From Isotricha intestinalis (Eukaryota; Ciliophora; Litostomatea; Vestibuliferida; Isotrichidae): a stretch of DNA of 44,146 nt. The notes beneath the pieces were generated by a model, which did no database searches, was not told the origin of the DNA, and saw only the letters and a program-made list of their open reading frames with translations. The first letter of the stretch is position 1. Each line of letters starts with the position of its first letter. Shown piece after piece: positions 9,101-16,782 of the stretch. The DNA lies in assembly GCA_023807065.1 (NCBI GenBank), contig JAJJLU010003629.1:1-44146 (forward strand), in the 5' to 3' direction. A program made the position numbers and the translations under genes.

Positions 9101-10990
9101 AATAAATTAAAAATTGATGATAATTACAGAATAGATTTATCTCAAAGAAATATTGAACATGATAAATTAAAAGTAGATGATAATAATAATATTAAAAAAG
9201 ATTTATCTCAAAGATATGAAGATAATATTAAAATAGAAGAGAAGAATAATTTAAAAAAAGATTCATCCAAAAAGAAAGAAGATAATAAATTAAAAATAGA
9301 AGATGACAATAATACTAAAAAAAATAGATCTCAAAGAATAGATAATAATAAAATAAAATTAGAAATAAATAATAATAAGATAAAAGAAATATCTCAAAAA
9401 AATATTAATCAAATTGCATTATCTCCTATAGATAGAGAAATGAAAAATAATTTATCTCAAAATATAAATGTGAATGTAGATTTAATATCTCCTAAAAATC
9501 CTAAAGAACATTTTGATTTTTCAGGAAATAGTAATTTAAAAAATTATAAAAAAAACTTAAGTATAAATAATCTTAATTTTAAAGAAACTTTAAATAATCA
9601 AATAAATAATGAAACAATTAAAAGGAATTATACAACAGGATATAAAATAACATTAAATGAAGAAAATATTAATAATAACAATGTTCCAAAATTACAAAAT
9701 TTAATTAATAATACAAAAATTAATTCGGTTGAAGATTCATCAAAAAGATTAGAAGATAAAGATGCAACTATAAAAAAGCAATTTAATAGTGGAATTATGA
9801 ATATGAAAATTAATTATAATGAAAATAGTGAATTTAAAGAAGAAAAAAAGGATAATTTAGAAAATATTGAAATATCAAATTTTAACAAAATAAAAATTCA
9901 AAAAGAAGATAATAATATTATTCCAAGTATACAAAGATTAAATACTAATGATAATAATGATTCTGAACGAATTAAAGATAATTATAATGATACAAAACAT
10001 AATAATTCTAACATTCCAAAATCAAAAAAGCAATTAAATGACAAAATGAAAAAAGATATTTTTAAAGAAAAACATGAAATTGAATTAGATTATGAAGATT
10101 CACCAAAAAAAAAAAAATTTTATAATTTAGTAGAATCAAATGTTTATTTTACAAATATAAAAAAAAATATTAATCAAAATAATTATAGTAATAATTTAAA
10201 AACAGAAAGTTCAAATTTATATATAGAAACTCAAAGTTATCATCCGAACTATACTATTAATAAAAATACTGAATTTACTTTTATAAACAGCACAAAAAAA
10301 AATTATGAAAATTCTTTTTCTCCTCATGAAAGTAATAATGATAATTATTCTGTTAATCAAATACTTCCTTCTTTTCATAATAATAAATTTTATCAAAATT
10401 TAAATGAAAAAATTTCTCTTAACAGTGAAAGAAAAATTATTTTTAATCAAACTATTACAAATTTTGAAAGAAATCAAGAATTTACTATTATAAATTCACC
10501 TGTAAAAAAAAGAAGTGTTAACCATATTAAATTTAATTTTTATGATTGGGAAAAAAATAAAATGAAAAATAGATATAATAGTGTTTCACATAATTATCTT
10601 CAAATTCAAAAAGAAAAAGAAGAAAAAAATAAAAGAAAATTTTTTGATGGATTAATATTATATTCAAATTTAAAAAAAGTAATTGATATAACTGATAAAA
10701 TAATATATAGCGAAAAATTTTGTACTTTAACAGAAAATGAATTTAATGTTTATAAAAATATAGGAGAATTTATTACTCTTCAAAAACCTTATATAAGTAT
10801 ATTAAAAATAAATATAAAAAATGTTAATAGAATTAGTATTTCTAGTAAAAATGAAATTAAAGGAGAACGTTTAATTTATTTTGGAATAAAATATGAAAAT
10901 TTAATAAATGAAAAAACAGAAGTTATATTTTTTGCCTCAAATAATGAGAAATTAATATCAAAATGGATAAACATTTTAAATAGAGAATAA
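6158..10990 (+). CDS. Giant disordered protein with myristoylation motif and C-terminal PH-like domain
   Basis: A single frame of 1610 residues. It opens MGIKCSST, which fits the N-myristoylation pattern (Gly2, Ser6) with Cys5 as a possible palmitoylation site. Residues 30-1480 are almost wholly Lys/Asn/Glu/Asp with two blocks of degenerate repeats. The last 118 residues (1493-1610) are different: hydrophobic strands, a Phe-Cys-x-Leu turn, IYFGIKYENL, and a final helix ending KLISKWINILNRE. That layout is typical of a PH domain, with the near-invariant Trp in the C-terminal helix. The inferred role is a peripheral membrane protein attached at both ends. PH assignment is likely, but ligand preference is unknown. 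Confidence 0.78.
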   Translation: MGIKCSSTNEKNSLDPENISHINDTIKFNQQESNEIHKNDSFNQILNNINNEYGSLNLNKIENNINEDYQSFSSNKIGNNNSNINSEENSYNQIVKNDIENSYNIADEIRSDYTSNTLMEHGAVLNDNNSFFNNEDIIYATDKLIEINEEFQRDKQVADFKSKMENLRLKEKKKSTKVLISKDDNDFLQMKKMSLIGDNDNIFELNKSKDKNNTILDKNFNIFDLRSNISNNYNAKKDSKRNSTIDMNTFRNIFKENSSSKNVNAKKGRKNNKMKEDNKPNNLFLNKKPFNENNNNDKDKDKEIEVKKAKLDKNIKDDNLNNENNKGKKLDVIDDKGNNNNSNNKNIIKDDKNQEDIKIIEKKDEVKANKIKLIENFNPKKDEKKGNEIKVMENINPKKKEIKLIENINNKKDEKKGNEIQLNENTNDKKDEKKINENNFIGSLNPKLNEKKKFEIKVIDDKKDEKKGNENKLNDNPNLKKEKNENKIKLIENKKNEEKNENKIKLIENVNKKKEEKDEDEIKIIENINQSIEKKKINKKKQKEKKNTLKLNENEEDIKIKEKENLENSKEKEILENDSQNKNNNNISSYSKSKSLSKEKIKNNSDHSSSSSYFNESIENEEHNINNKDLNINNLYENNNNKDLKKKLSVIEEEKKEDLFQNSLRKITEISSISESKKEDISIKIINEKNEKINLNLSIGKKENNENEENQKINDSSDNNIEFNLIEDKNDKKKEEEFIASIPLQIKEIPKKKDLFTENRDSLTDLLKAIKEKEKNKNKNKNKINIQNFKRYKSEKIVSNYLLNDDNYKSEQLNEKNDNKMLKNNDIKLIEIKENPEEINHDILEKENQKEKNENPKINVIKEENKLNNKENELIKIPNYKIEINKVEDNNEYDQLKTNNGKINENDNKNYKERKYSSESYKKIKEPPFDSTIKLTQDIINSAIKELSHEDNSTIKEKSERSKEIEFIKDKNEVEKDLNENNKLKIDDNYRIDLSQRNIEHDKLKVDDNNNIKKDLSQRYEDNIKIEEKNNLKKDSSKKKEDNKLKIEDDNNTKKNRSQRIDNNKIKLEINNNKIKEISQKNINQIALSPIDREMKNNLSQNINVNVDLISPKNPKEHFDFSGNSNLKNYKKNLSINNLNFKETLNNQINNETIKRNYTTGYKITLNEENINNNNVPKLQNLINNTKINSVEDSSKRLEDKDATIKKQFNSGIMNMKINYNENSEFKEEKKDNLENIEISNFNKIKIQKEDNNIIPSIQRLNTNDNNDSERIKDNYNDTKHNNSNIPKSKKQLNDKMKKDIFKEKHEIELDYEDSPKKKKFYNLVESNVYFTNIKKNINQNNYSNNLKTESSNLYIETQSYHPNYTINKNTEFTFINSTKKNYENSFSPHESNNDNYSVNQILPSFHNNKFYQNLNEKISLNSERKIIFNQTITNFERNQEFTIINSPVKKRSVNHIKFNFYDWEKNKMKNRYNSVSHNYLQIQKEKEEKNKRKFFDGLILYSNLKKVIDITDKIIYSEKFCTLTENEFNVYKNIGEFITLQKPYISILKINIKNVNRISISSKNEIKGERLIYFGIKYENLINEKTEVIFFASNNEKLISKWINILNRE
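7262..7760 (+). repeat. Degenerate coding repeat, KKDEKKGNEIKLIENIN type
   Basis: About eight imperfect copies of a 14-19-residue unit in the giant protein combine KKDEKKGNE with IKLIENIN. Copies vary in length and third-base use, so the array is old rather than a fresh expansion. Confidence 0.7.
9094..9480 (+). repeat. Degenerate coding repeat, DNN-KKDLSQR type
   Basis: Six or more copies of a roughly 20-residue unit (xNKLKIDDNN-x-KKDLSQR) form a second array in the same protein. The Ser-Gln-Arg or Ser-Gln-Lys end recurs (DLSQR, NRSQR, EISQK), so it may be a repeated phosphorylation or docking motif. Confidence 0.62.
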
Positions 10991-11533
10991 AAAAAATTAT
11001 TATAATAATGTAAATACCGTGATATATAAATAAATTTTTTCATAAATTTTTTATAATACTATTAAAAATAATCAAAACTTTAACTTAAAGTTTTTTTGAT
11101 AATCTTTATTTTTATTTTTAAATTATTTCCTATATTGAATTTTATTAAATTTATTCTTCATAATTATTATATATATGTATATATCTTAATAATTTATTTA
11201 AATAAATTATATTAAATCATTAAACTTACTCAATTTCATATTCTAAAGACATTAATCCAATTTTTAAATGGCTTTATTAGTAAAATTCATTAATTTATTT
11301 TAGGAATTTCTATTAAAATAAAAGAAAAATATTTTATAATTTTTGTTATTATTATATAATTCAACTTTGGTTTTTACTTCTTCACTAAAGATATATAAAT
11401 TAATTTTGAATTATATTCCTATTTATTAAAAAACATTATATTGTTCTTTTTATTATTGAAGAATAAATTTTTAGTTATTTATTTATTTAAATTTTTTTAA
11501 TTTAATTAATAGGTTTATTTCATTTTTTTGAAA
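10991..11533. other. 543-bp spacer with possible gene relic
   Basis: There is no intact gene. A hairpin-like inverted repeat lies at 11071-11100 (ATCAAAACTTTAA against TTAAAGTTTTTTTGAT), just past the giant protein. On the minus strand, 11309-11416 is open and reads protein-like (SEEVKTKVELYNNNKNYK), and a second minus-strand scrap near 11230-11268 ends in IGLMSLEYEIE and a stop. Together these may be remains of one decayed gene. The remainder is featureless A/T. Confidence 0.3.
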
Positions 11534-12044
11534 ATGGAAAGTTTTTATCCTATTTTTTTTGAAGTAATGAAAATTTGTGGAGTTAAAAATCCTACTGAAG
11601 GTAATTTTAATTATATTATTTTTTTTAGATTTATTTAATCCCTTTGTAATTTTTATTGGTTTTGGATTTTTTTTAGGAGCATTATCTTCATATCTTCTTA
11701 TGAAAATTTCATATTTAGAAAAAGAAAATGAAAAATTAATAAGTAAAATAAGTGAAGAAAATAGAAAACCGATAGTTGAAAAATTAAAAAAAAATGATTT
11801 TCTTCAAGATAAAAAAGAAGAAAATAAAGATGAAAAAAAAGAAGAAATTAAAGAAGAAAAAATTGAAGAAAATAAAGAAGAAAAAAAAGAAGAAATTAAA
11901 GAAGAAAAAATTGAAGAAAAAAAAGATGAGAATAATATTCTAAAAAACTCTAATTTTAAAAGACCAGAAATTAAACAAAAAAATTATGTAGAAGAAGGGG
12001 AATGGAAAGTAGTAAGAAAAGGTCAAAAAAGGAAAAAACCATAA
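11534..12044 (+). CDS. Small single-pass membrane protein with charged repeat tail, 160 aa
   Basis: The exons are 11534-11600 and 11629-12044. Exon 1 gives MESFYPIFFEVMKICGVKN, and the join creates the codon GAT. Starting at the downstream ATG at 11577 would instead translate the intron, so the upstream start is preferred. Residues 26-47 form one transmembrane helix (Gly/Phe-rich). A short coiled coil (about 48-70) follows, then a tandemly repeated Lys/Glu segment, and a C-terminus with GEWKVVRKGQKRKKP that is strongly basic. The family is not recognised. The layout suggests an ER or organelle membrane anchor with a cytosolic charged tail. Confidence 0.72.
11601..11628 (+). other. 28-nt intron
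   Basis: It starts GTAATT and ends TTTTAG in phase 1 of the codon. Removing it links the start at 11534 to the transmembrane frame. Confidence 0.85.
11836..11931 (+). repeat. 48-bp coding tandem duplication
   Basis: Two copies of a 16-residue unit (KKEEIKEEKIEENKEE, then KKEEIKEEKIEEKKDE) sit 48 bases apart. The DNA of the two copies is nearly identical, unlike the older repeats upstream, which suggests a recent duplication. Confidence 0.8.
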
Positions 12045-12123
12045 AAAAAATGAAAACATTAATATTTATAATATGAATATTTTTAATATATTTTAAATTC
12101 AAAAAATAATTAAATATTATTTA

Positions 12124-13638
12124 ATGCATTCATTAATAATAAAATCTCGAAGTTCAAATTTTACCGAATATAAAAAAGTAAAAAGAAGTTTAAGTGAAAA
12201 AATAATAGAATCTAAAATTTCAAAAAAAACAAAAAATGAAATAAATGAAAGTATGATAAAAAAACAAAATATAAATTTAAAAGAATATAAAATAATCAAA
12301 TATATAGGAAAAGGAGCTTATGGAATTGTATATTTAGTAGAAAAAGACAAAAAAAAATTTGCAATGAAAGTTATTTCCAAAAATTTTTTATCAAAATACA
12401 ATAAAATAAATGAAGCTTTAATTGAAAAAATAATATTATCAAAAATTAATCATCAATCAATAATTAAATTAGTATCTTCTTTTCAAACCAAAACGAAATT
12501 ATTTTATATTTTAGAATTTTGTCCAAATCAAGATTTAGATTTTGTATTAAATAAATTAAATATTTTACCAAAAAATTTAGCAAAACAATATTCAGCAGAA
12601 ATAATAAATGTATTAGATTATTTACATAATAAATTAAAAATAAGTCATAATGATTTAAAACCTTCAAATATAATGTTAGATAAAAATTATCATTTGAAAT
12701 TAATTGATTTTTCAAATGTTAAAATATTAAATAAAAAATTTGATCTAAATTCAAACAAATTTATTGACTGTAATAATTATATAGAAAAAGATATTTTTGG
12801 AACTCCAGAATATATTTCTCCAGAGATGATTAATCAAACAATATTTGATTATAGAACAAATGATATTTGGGCTTTTGGTATTATATTATATTATTTTTAT
12901 CATGGAAAAACTCCTTTTGAAGGAGAAAATGATTTTGAAATTTATGATAATATTAAAAAAGGAGAATATGAAATTAATCAAAATTTAGATGATGATGTTA
13001 AAGATTTAATTAAACATATATTAATAAATGTAAATGAAAGATTTAATATTAATGATATTAAGAAACATAATTATTTTAAAGATGTTAATTGGGATAATTT
13101 ACTTAATGAAAAAATTAATTTTCCTGTTGAAATTTATGATGAAAATTATGGCCTTTCTAATCAAGATTCAAATGATAAATATTGGGATAATTTTTGTGAT
13201 TTTGTTAATAATAATAATAATGAAAATAAAGCTTCTAATATAAATAATATTGAATTTTTAGTTGTTAATATTAATGATAATGGTATTTTAAATTTTATTG
13301 ATAATTATTTTTATAATAAAGAAAATAATAAAAATATTGAAAATAATAATTTAAAGGAAATTGAATACATAAATGAAAAAAAAAATTTGATTTTTGAAGG
13401 AATTTTCACTCAAATTGGAATAAATGATCATGAAGTTGAATTAAAATTATATAAAAATAAATTAGAAGTTTGGTTCAATAATATTTTACTAAATTCAATA
13501 TTCTTAAAAGATATATATATAAAAAGAGAAAACAAAAATATAATAATAATAAATAAAAAATATTATAAATCTACAAATACCCATATCACTAGATTTTTAA
13601 ATATACTAAAAATAATAGAATATTCATATCTTCCATAA
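12124..13638 (+). CDS. PDK1-like AGC protein kinase with variant catalytic motifs
   Basis: 504 residues. The kinase domain spans about 55-325. Visible parts are the glycine loop GKGAYGIV (62-69), Lys82 in FAMKV, helix-C Glu101, HNDLKPSN (175-182) in place of HRDLKPxN, DFS (195-197) in place of DFG, the activation segment DIFGTPEYISPE, and a tail NYFKDVNWDNL like the PDK1 end motif. Residues 425-504 are beta-rich (FEGIFTQIG, VELKLYKNKLEVWF) and match a C-terminal PH module, the PDK1 arrangement. PDK1 phosphorylates the activation loops of other AGC kinases at membranes. Lys82, Asp177, Asn182 and Asp195 remain, so catalysis is plausible. The Asn176 and Ser197 substitutions make it a non-RD kinase. 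Confidence 0.85.
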   Translation: MHSLIIKSRSSNFTEYKKVKRSLSEKIIESKISKKTKNEINESMIKKQNINLKEYKIIKYIGKGAYGIVYLVEKDKKKFAMKVISKNFLSKYNKINEALIEKIILSKINHQSIIKLVSSFQTKTKLFYILEFCPNQDLDFVLNKLNILPKNLAKQYSAEIINVLDYLHNKLKISHNDLKPSNIMLDKNYHLKLIDFSNVKILNKKFDLNSNKFIDCNNYIEKDIFGTPEYISPEMINQTIFDYRTNDIWAFGIILYYFYHGKTPFEGENDFEIYDNIKKGEYEINQNLDDDVKDLIKHILINVNERFNINDIKKHNYFKDVNWDNLLNEKINFPVEIYDENYGLSNQDSNDKYWDNFCDFVNNNNNENKASNINNIEFLVVNINDNGILNFIDNYFYNKENNKNIENNNLKEIEYINEKKNLIFEGIFTQIGINDHEVELKLYKNKLEVWFNNILLNSIFLKDIYIKRENKNIIIINKKYYKSTNTHITRFLNILKIIEYSYLP

Positions 13639-13921
13639 AATAAAATTTAAAGACATAAAAATTAAATAAAAAATAAATATAAATAAAGTTTATAAAGAAA
13701 AAGATAAAAAATTAAAAATTATAAGAAAAACCTTTTTAACATTTAATTACTTCATTCTGTTTTTAAAATTGATATTAAAGTGTTAGAATAATGTTTTATC
13801 GAAAAGAATATTATAATTAGATAAATACTATTAATTAGGATGAAATATTAAACTTATTGTCTAGGAAAAAATATCAAAATTTTTTAATTAAAAATTTTAT
13901 AAATTTTATTATCTATCATAT
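13639..13921. other. Spacer upstream of the CCDC25 gene
   Basis: This is the left part of a 361-bp gap between the kinase stop and the next ATG. It is A/T-rich with no open frame of note and no RNA gene seen. Confidence 0.4.
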
Positions 13922-13989
13922 AAAAAAAAATATTCAAAAAAAATATTCAAAAAAAATATTCAAAAAAAAATATTCAAAAAAAAATATTC
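13922..13989. repeat. Five-copy A(8-9)TATTC minisatellite abutting a start codon
   Basis: Five tandem units of 13-14 bp, each a run of 8 or 9 A followed by TATTC, are followed by 11 bases of A that run into the ATG at 14000. The copies differ only in A-run length. The array lies where the 5'UTR or core promoter should be. Confidence 0.92.
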
Positions 13990-13999
13990 AAAAAAAAAA

Positions 14000-14620
14000 A
14001 TGGTCATATTTGTAAAAAGTTCTAATCCAGAATACACAATATATTTAGGTAAAGATAAATATGAAAACGAAGACTTAATAAAATATGGTTTTCCAATAGA
14101 TATCTGGTTTCATGTGGAAAATTATTCAAGTGCACATGTATATTTAAGACTTCCAGATAATATTACATGTGATAAAATTCCAAAAGAAATTTTAGAAGAA
14201 TGTTGCCAAATAGTAAAAGATAGTTCAAAAGATGGAAGAAAACAAGAGAAAGTTAATATATGTTATACACCTTGGGAAAATTTAAAAAAAACTAATAATA
14301 TGGAAATTGGAGAAGTGAGTTTTAAAGATATGAATAAAGTTTATTATATTAGAAATATTTCTAAAAATAGTGAATTGTTAAAAAAATTAAAAAAAAATTC
14401 TTTTGAAAAAAATATTGATTATGCTGCTGAAAAAGAGTCTTATAATTTAGAAGTTAAAAATAAAATGAAAAAAGAATTGGAAGAAAAAAAAAGAAAAGAA
14501 AAAGAAGAGATTAAAAAAGCTAAAGAATTAAAAAAAGAACAACATTTTGAATATATTGACCAAATTGGTACTGTTACTACTAATAAAGACGAAGTTGATT
14601 TAGAAGATGATTTTTGGTGA
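14000..14620 (+). CDS. CCDC25: CCDC25 homologue (NFACT-R domain plus coiled coil)
   Basis: 206 residues, close to the human length of about 208. The N-terminal 115 residues form the NFACT-R (DUF814) fold with IDIWFHVENYSSAHVYLR (the conserved WFHV...SSAHVYLR signature), a Cys-Cys helix with VKDSSKDG, and VNICYTPWENLKK. Residues 135-185 are a Lys/Glu coiled coil, and the end EDDFW is acidic as in the family. Yeast Jlp2 and human CCDC25 belong here. The NFACT-R fold is shared with the ribosome-quality-control factor NEMF, and a conserved intracellular role is not settled. This gene ends in TGA, the only TGA stop in the window. Confidence 0.96.
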   Translation: MVIFVKSSNPEYTIYLGKDKYENEDLIKYGFPIDIWFHVENYSSAHVYLRLPDNITCDKIPKEILEECCQIVKDSSKDGRKQEKVNICYTPWENLKKTNNMEIGEVSFKDMNKVYYIRNISKNSELLKKLKKNSFEKNIDYAAEKESYNLEVKNKMKKELEEKKRKEKEEIKKAKELKKEQHFEYIDQIGTVTTNKDEVDLEDDFW

Positions 14621-14973
14621 ATTTAATTTAGTTTTTTTTTTATTTATTTTTAAATTGTTCTTTATATTGTAATTATTGATATGTTTAAAAAACTAATAAG
14701 TGAAAAAATTATGATTAATAATAAGATCTTTTTTTTCAACTTAAATATATAATACTTATAAATAACCTATTTTTTAATGCAACAATATAATCTAAAAACT
14801 TGCTTATTATTCGATTAATTTATTTTTTTAAATGATTAGGCAAAATGTAATGTACAATATAACTATAATCATATATTATTGTTGCTTTATATTAATTATT
14901 TTAAAATAAATAAAACGAAATAAAAAAAATAAAAAAAAATTTTAATTCCTCTAACCTAATTTTAAAATAGTAA
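14621..14973. other. 353-bp convergent intergenic spacer
   Basis: The spacer lies between two converging genes, so it should hold both 3'UTRs. I see T-rich and A-rich tracts and one 8-bp inverted repeat (GCAACAAT at 14779-14786, ATTGTTGC at 14878-14885, about 90 bases apart). No frame or RNA gene can be supported. Confidence 0.4.
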
Positions 14974-16506
14974 TTATTCCTCAAAAACATTATATATAAT
15001 TTCATCATGATAAATAGGCTCAGGATTAAAATATTTCATAATTAATTTTTTAACATTTTCATAATCTTCACTTTTTTCTAAACTTTCATAAAATTTTTTA
15101 TTTTTATTTTCACTTTCTTGATTATACCCTTCAGAAAAAGTAGTTTTAACAACATTTTCATCAAGCATAACAATAGAACTATCTATTAATTTTTTATCAT
15201 CACAAATATGTTTTTGTCTATAACATAAGAAGCTTTTTTCTCCATAATCATTTTTTTCAAAAATATGATCAACAGAATTATGTCTTTCTTTAGGATAATA
15301 AAATGTTTTTTCATAATAATAATTATCAATAACATAAGGTCCTTTTTGCTCTTTTAAACATAATACTTCAATTACCTCTCTAATTGAATTATCATATATA
15401 CAACAAGGCCATTTTGGATCACATTGATTTGCTTTTATATATAAACTTTTTTTTTTAATTTTAAATTTATTATCCTTTATCTTTTCTGGAGAAGGTAAAA
15501 TTCCTTCTTTAAATAAATTTTCTAAAACTGAATGTTTTAATAATGTTCTAAATGCTGTTAAGTTTTCTTCTTTAAACTCAAATTTTCTATATGTTAAAAA
15601 TCTTATTAATAAATTTGGGTTTTTTATTTCTAATAATTTTTCATTCATAACTGAATAAATATCTTCAAAGTCATTTAATTTCAATAAAATATTTCTTAAA
15701 ATAGAGAAGAAAGTTAAACAAGATTTAATTAAAACAATATTACCTTCCATAAAGAAAAAATCAAAAAAAATATAAGAAATATTTTCATTAACTGCAGAAG
15801 TAAATAAACAAACTAACCATTTATGTATAAAATTATTAACAGTTAAACCGAAATTATTTTTAATGAAAAAATTATATAAATCAGGTAAATATTTTCTAAT
15901 TAATATATTTATCATTGCAGTATCAGTCATAACTCCTAATAATTCAGAATAATAATCTAAAGGAAGTAAATATTCCATTATTTGAACAAATAACCAAAAA
16001 ACTTTTTCTTCATTGTCCATTAATTTCAATAATCTACCAACAATAAAATTCATTCCTTGACAATAACCAACTGAAGAATTTCTTATTGAATAACTTAATA
16101 ATATATTTTTTAATTTAACTAAAAAATTTTGTGAATTACATATTTCTTCATTTGGAAAAGTTCTTCTTAAATCTAATTCAATTTGATTTTCTGAAGGATT
16201 TGGAATTATTTTGGAATTTTCTAATAAAGTTTGATAATAATTTGGATTATTTTCCATTTCTCTTAATGCTCCTGATCCTATCATCCATAACTATAATATT
16301 AAACTTAAATTTATTTTTTAGGTTTATTTTACTTTTCTTCTTGTTTCTTTTGTCGGAGGATTTCGAGATAATAATATTTTTATAAATTGTCTTTCTTTAA
16401 ATGTTAAATTAAATTTGTTTGGTGTGTTTAATATTACTTCTCCGTAGTTTTCCCATGTTATTTTTGAAATTTCCTCTTTTAATTTTTCTTCTTCTTCTTT
16501 AGACAT
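14974..16506 (-). CDS. TBC-domain Rab GTPase-activating protein
   Basis: The exons (minus strand) are 16506-16333 and 16290-14974, giving 496 residues. The junction rebuilds the TBC entry motif TRRKLWMIGSGA, which exon 2 alone lacks. The arginine finger is in IELDLRRTFP (Arg101) and the glutamine finger in YCQGMNF (Gln136). Both are intact, so Rab-GAP activity is expected. The TBC fold runs to about residue 300. The remaining 200 residues hold a Cys-containing segment (CDPKWPCCIYD) and Tyr-rich stretches, and are not recognised. The gene is head to head with a second TBC gene. Confidence 0.94.
16291..16332 (-). other. 42-nt intron of the TBC gene
   Basis: On the minus strand it starts GTAAAA and ends TTATAG, phase 0. 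Without splicing the first frame stops two codons past the Lys at residue 58. Confidence 0.9.
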
Positions 16507-16782
16507 GGAATTTTTTTGGAATATATATTTTTTATTAAAATAATATTTATCACTAATTTCATTATTTATTTATTGAAAAATATAATTTATTATATTAAAC
16601 AATTAAACAATTGATTTTCAAAAAAAAAATAATCATCAATAATATTTTATATATTATTATATAATAAGATATTTGATATAAATATTCATTAATTTAAGAA
16701 TGTTTTTTTATTTTAAATATTTAGAATTTTAATATTATTTTTTATTAATGAAAATAAAGCTTTTTTTATAATAATAAAATAA
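16507..16782. promoter_or_regulatory. Divergent promoter region between two TBC genes
   Basis: A 276-bp A/T spacer separates two start codons that face away from each other. No specific element is recognisable. Confidence 0.4.

Noticed and set aside
11071..11100. Bacterial-type terminator hairpin
   Set aside because: The genome is eukaryotic and the loop is too short. Such pairing is common in A/T-rich DNA.
11577..11628. Start codon at 11577 for the small membrane protein
   Set aside because: It reads through a perfect short intron (GTAATT...TTTTAG). The upstream ATG at 11534 plus splicing gives a better N-terminus.
13922..13999. CRISPR-like array
   Set aside because: Units are 13-14 bp simple repeats without spacers, in a eukaryote.
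14779..14885. Structured RNA gene bounded by GCAACAAT/ATTGTTGC
   Set aside because: The 8-bp stem has a 91-nt A/T-rich loop with no conserved boxes, so chance is likely.
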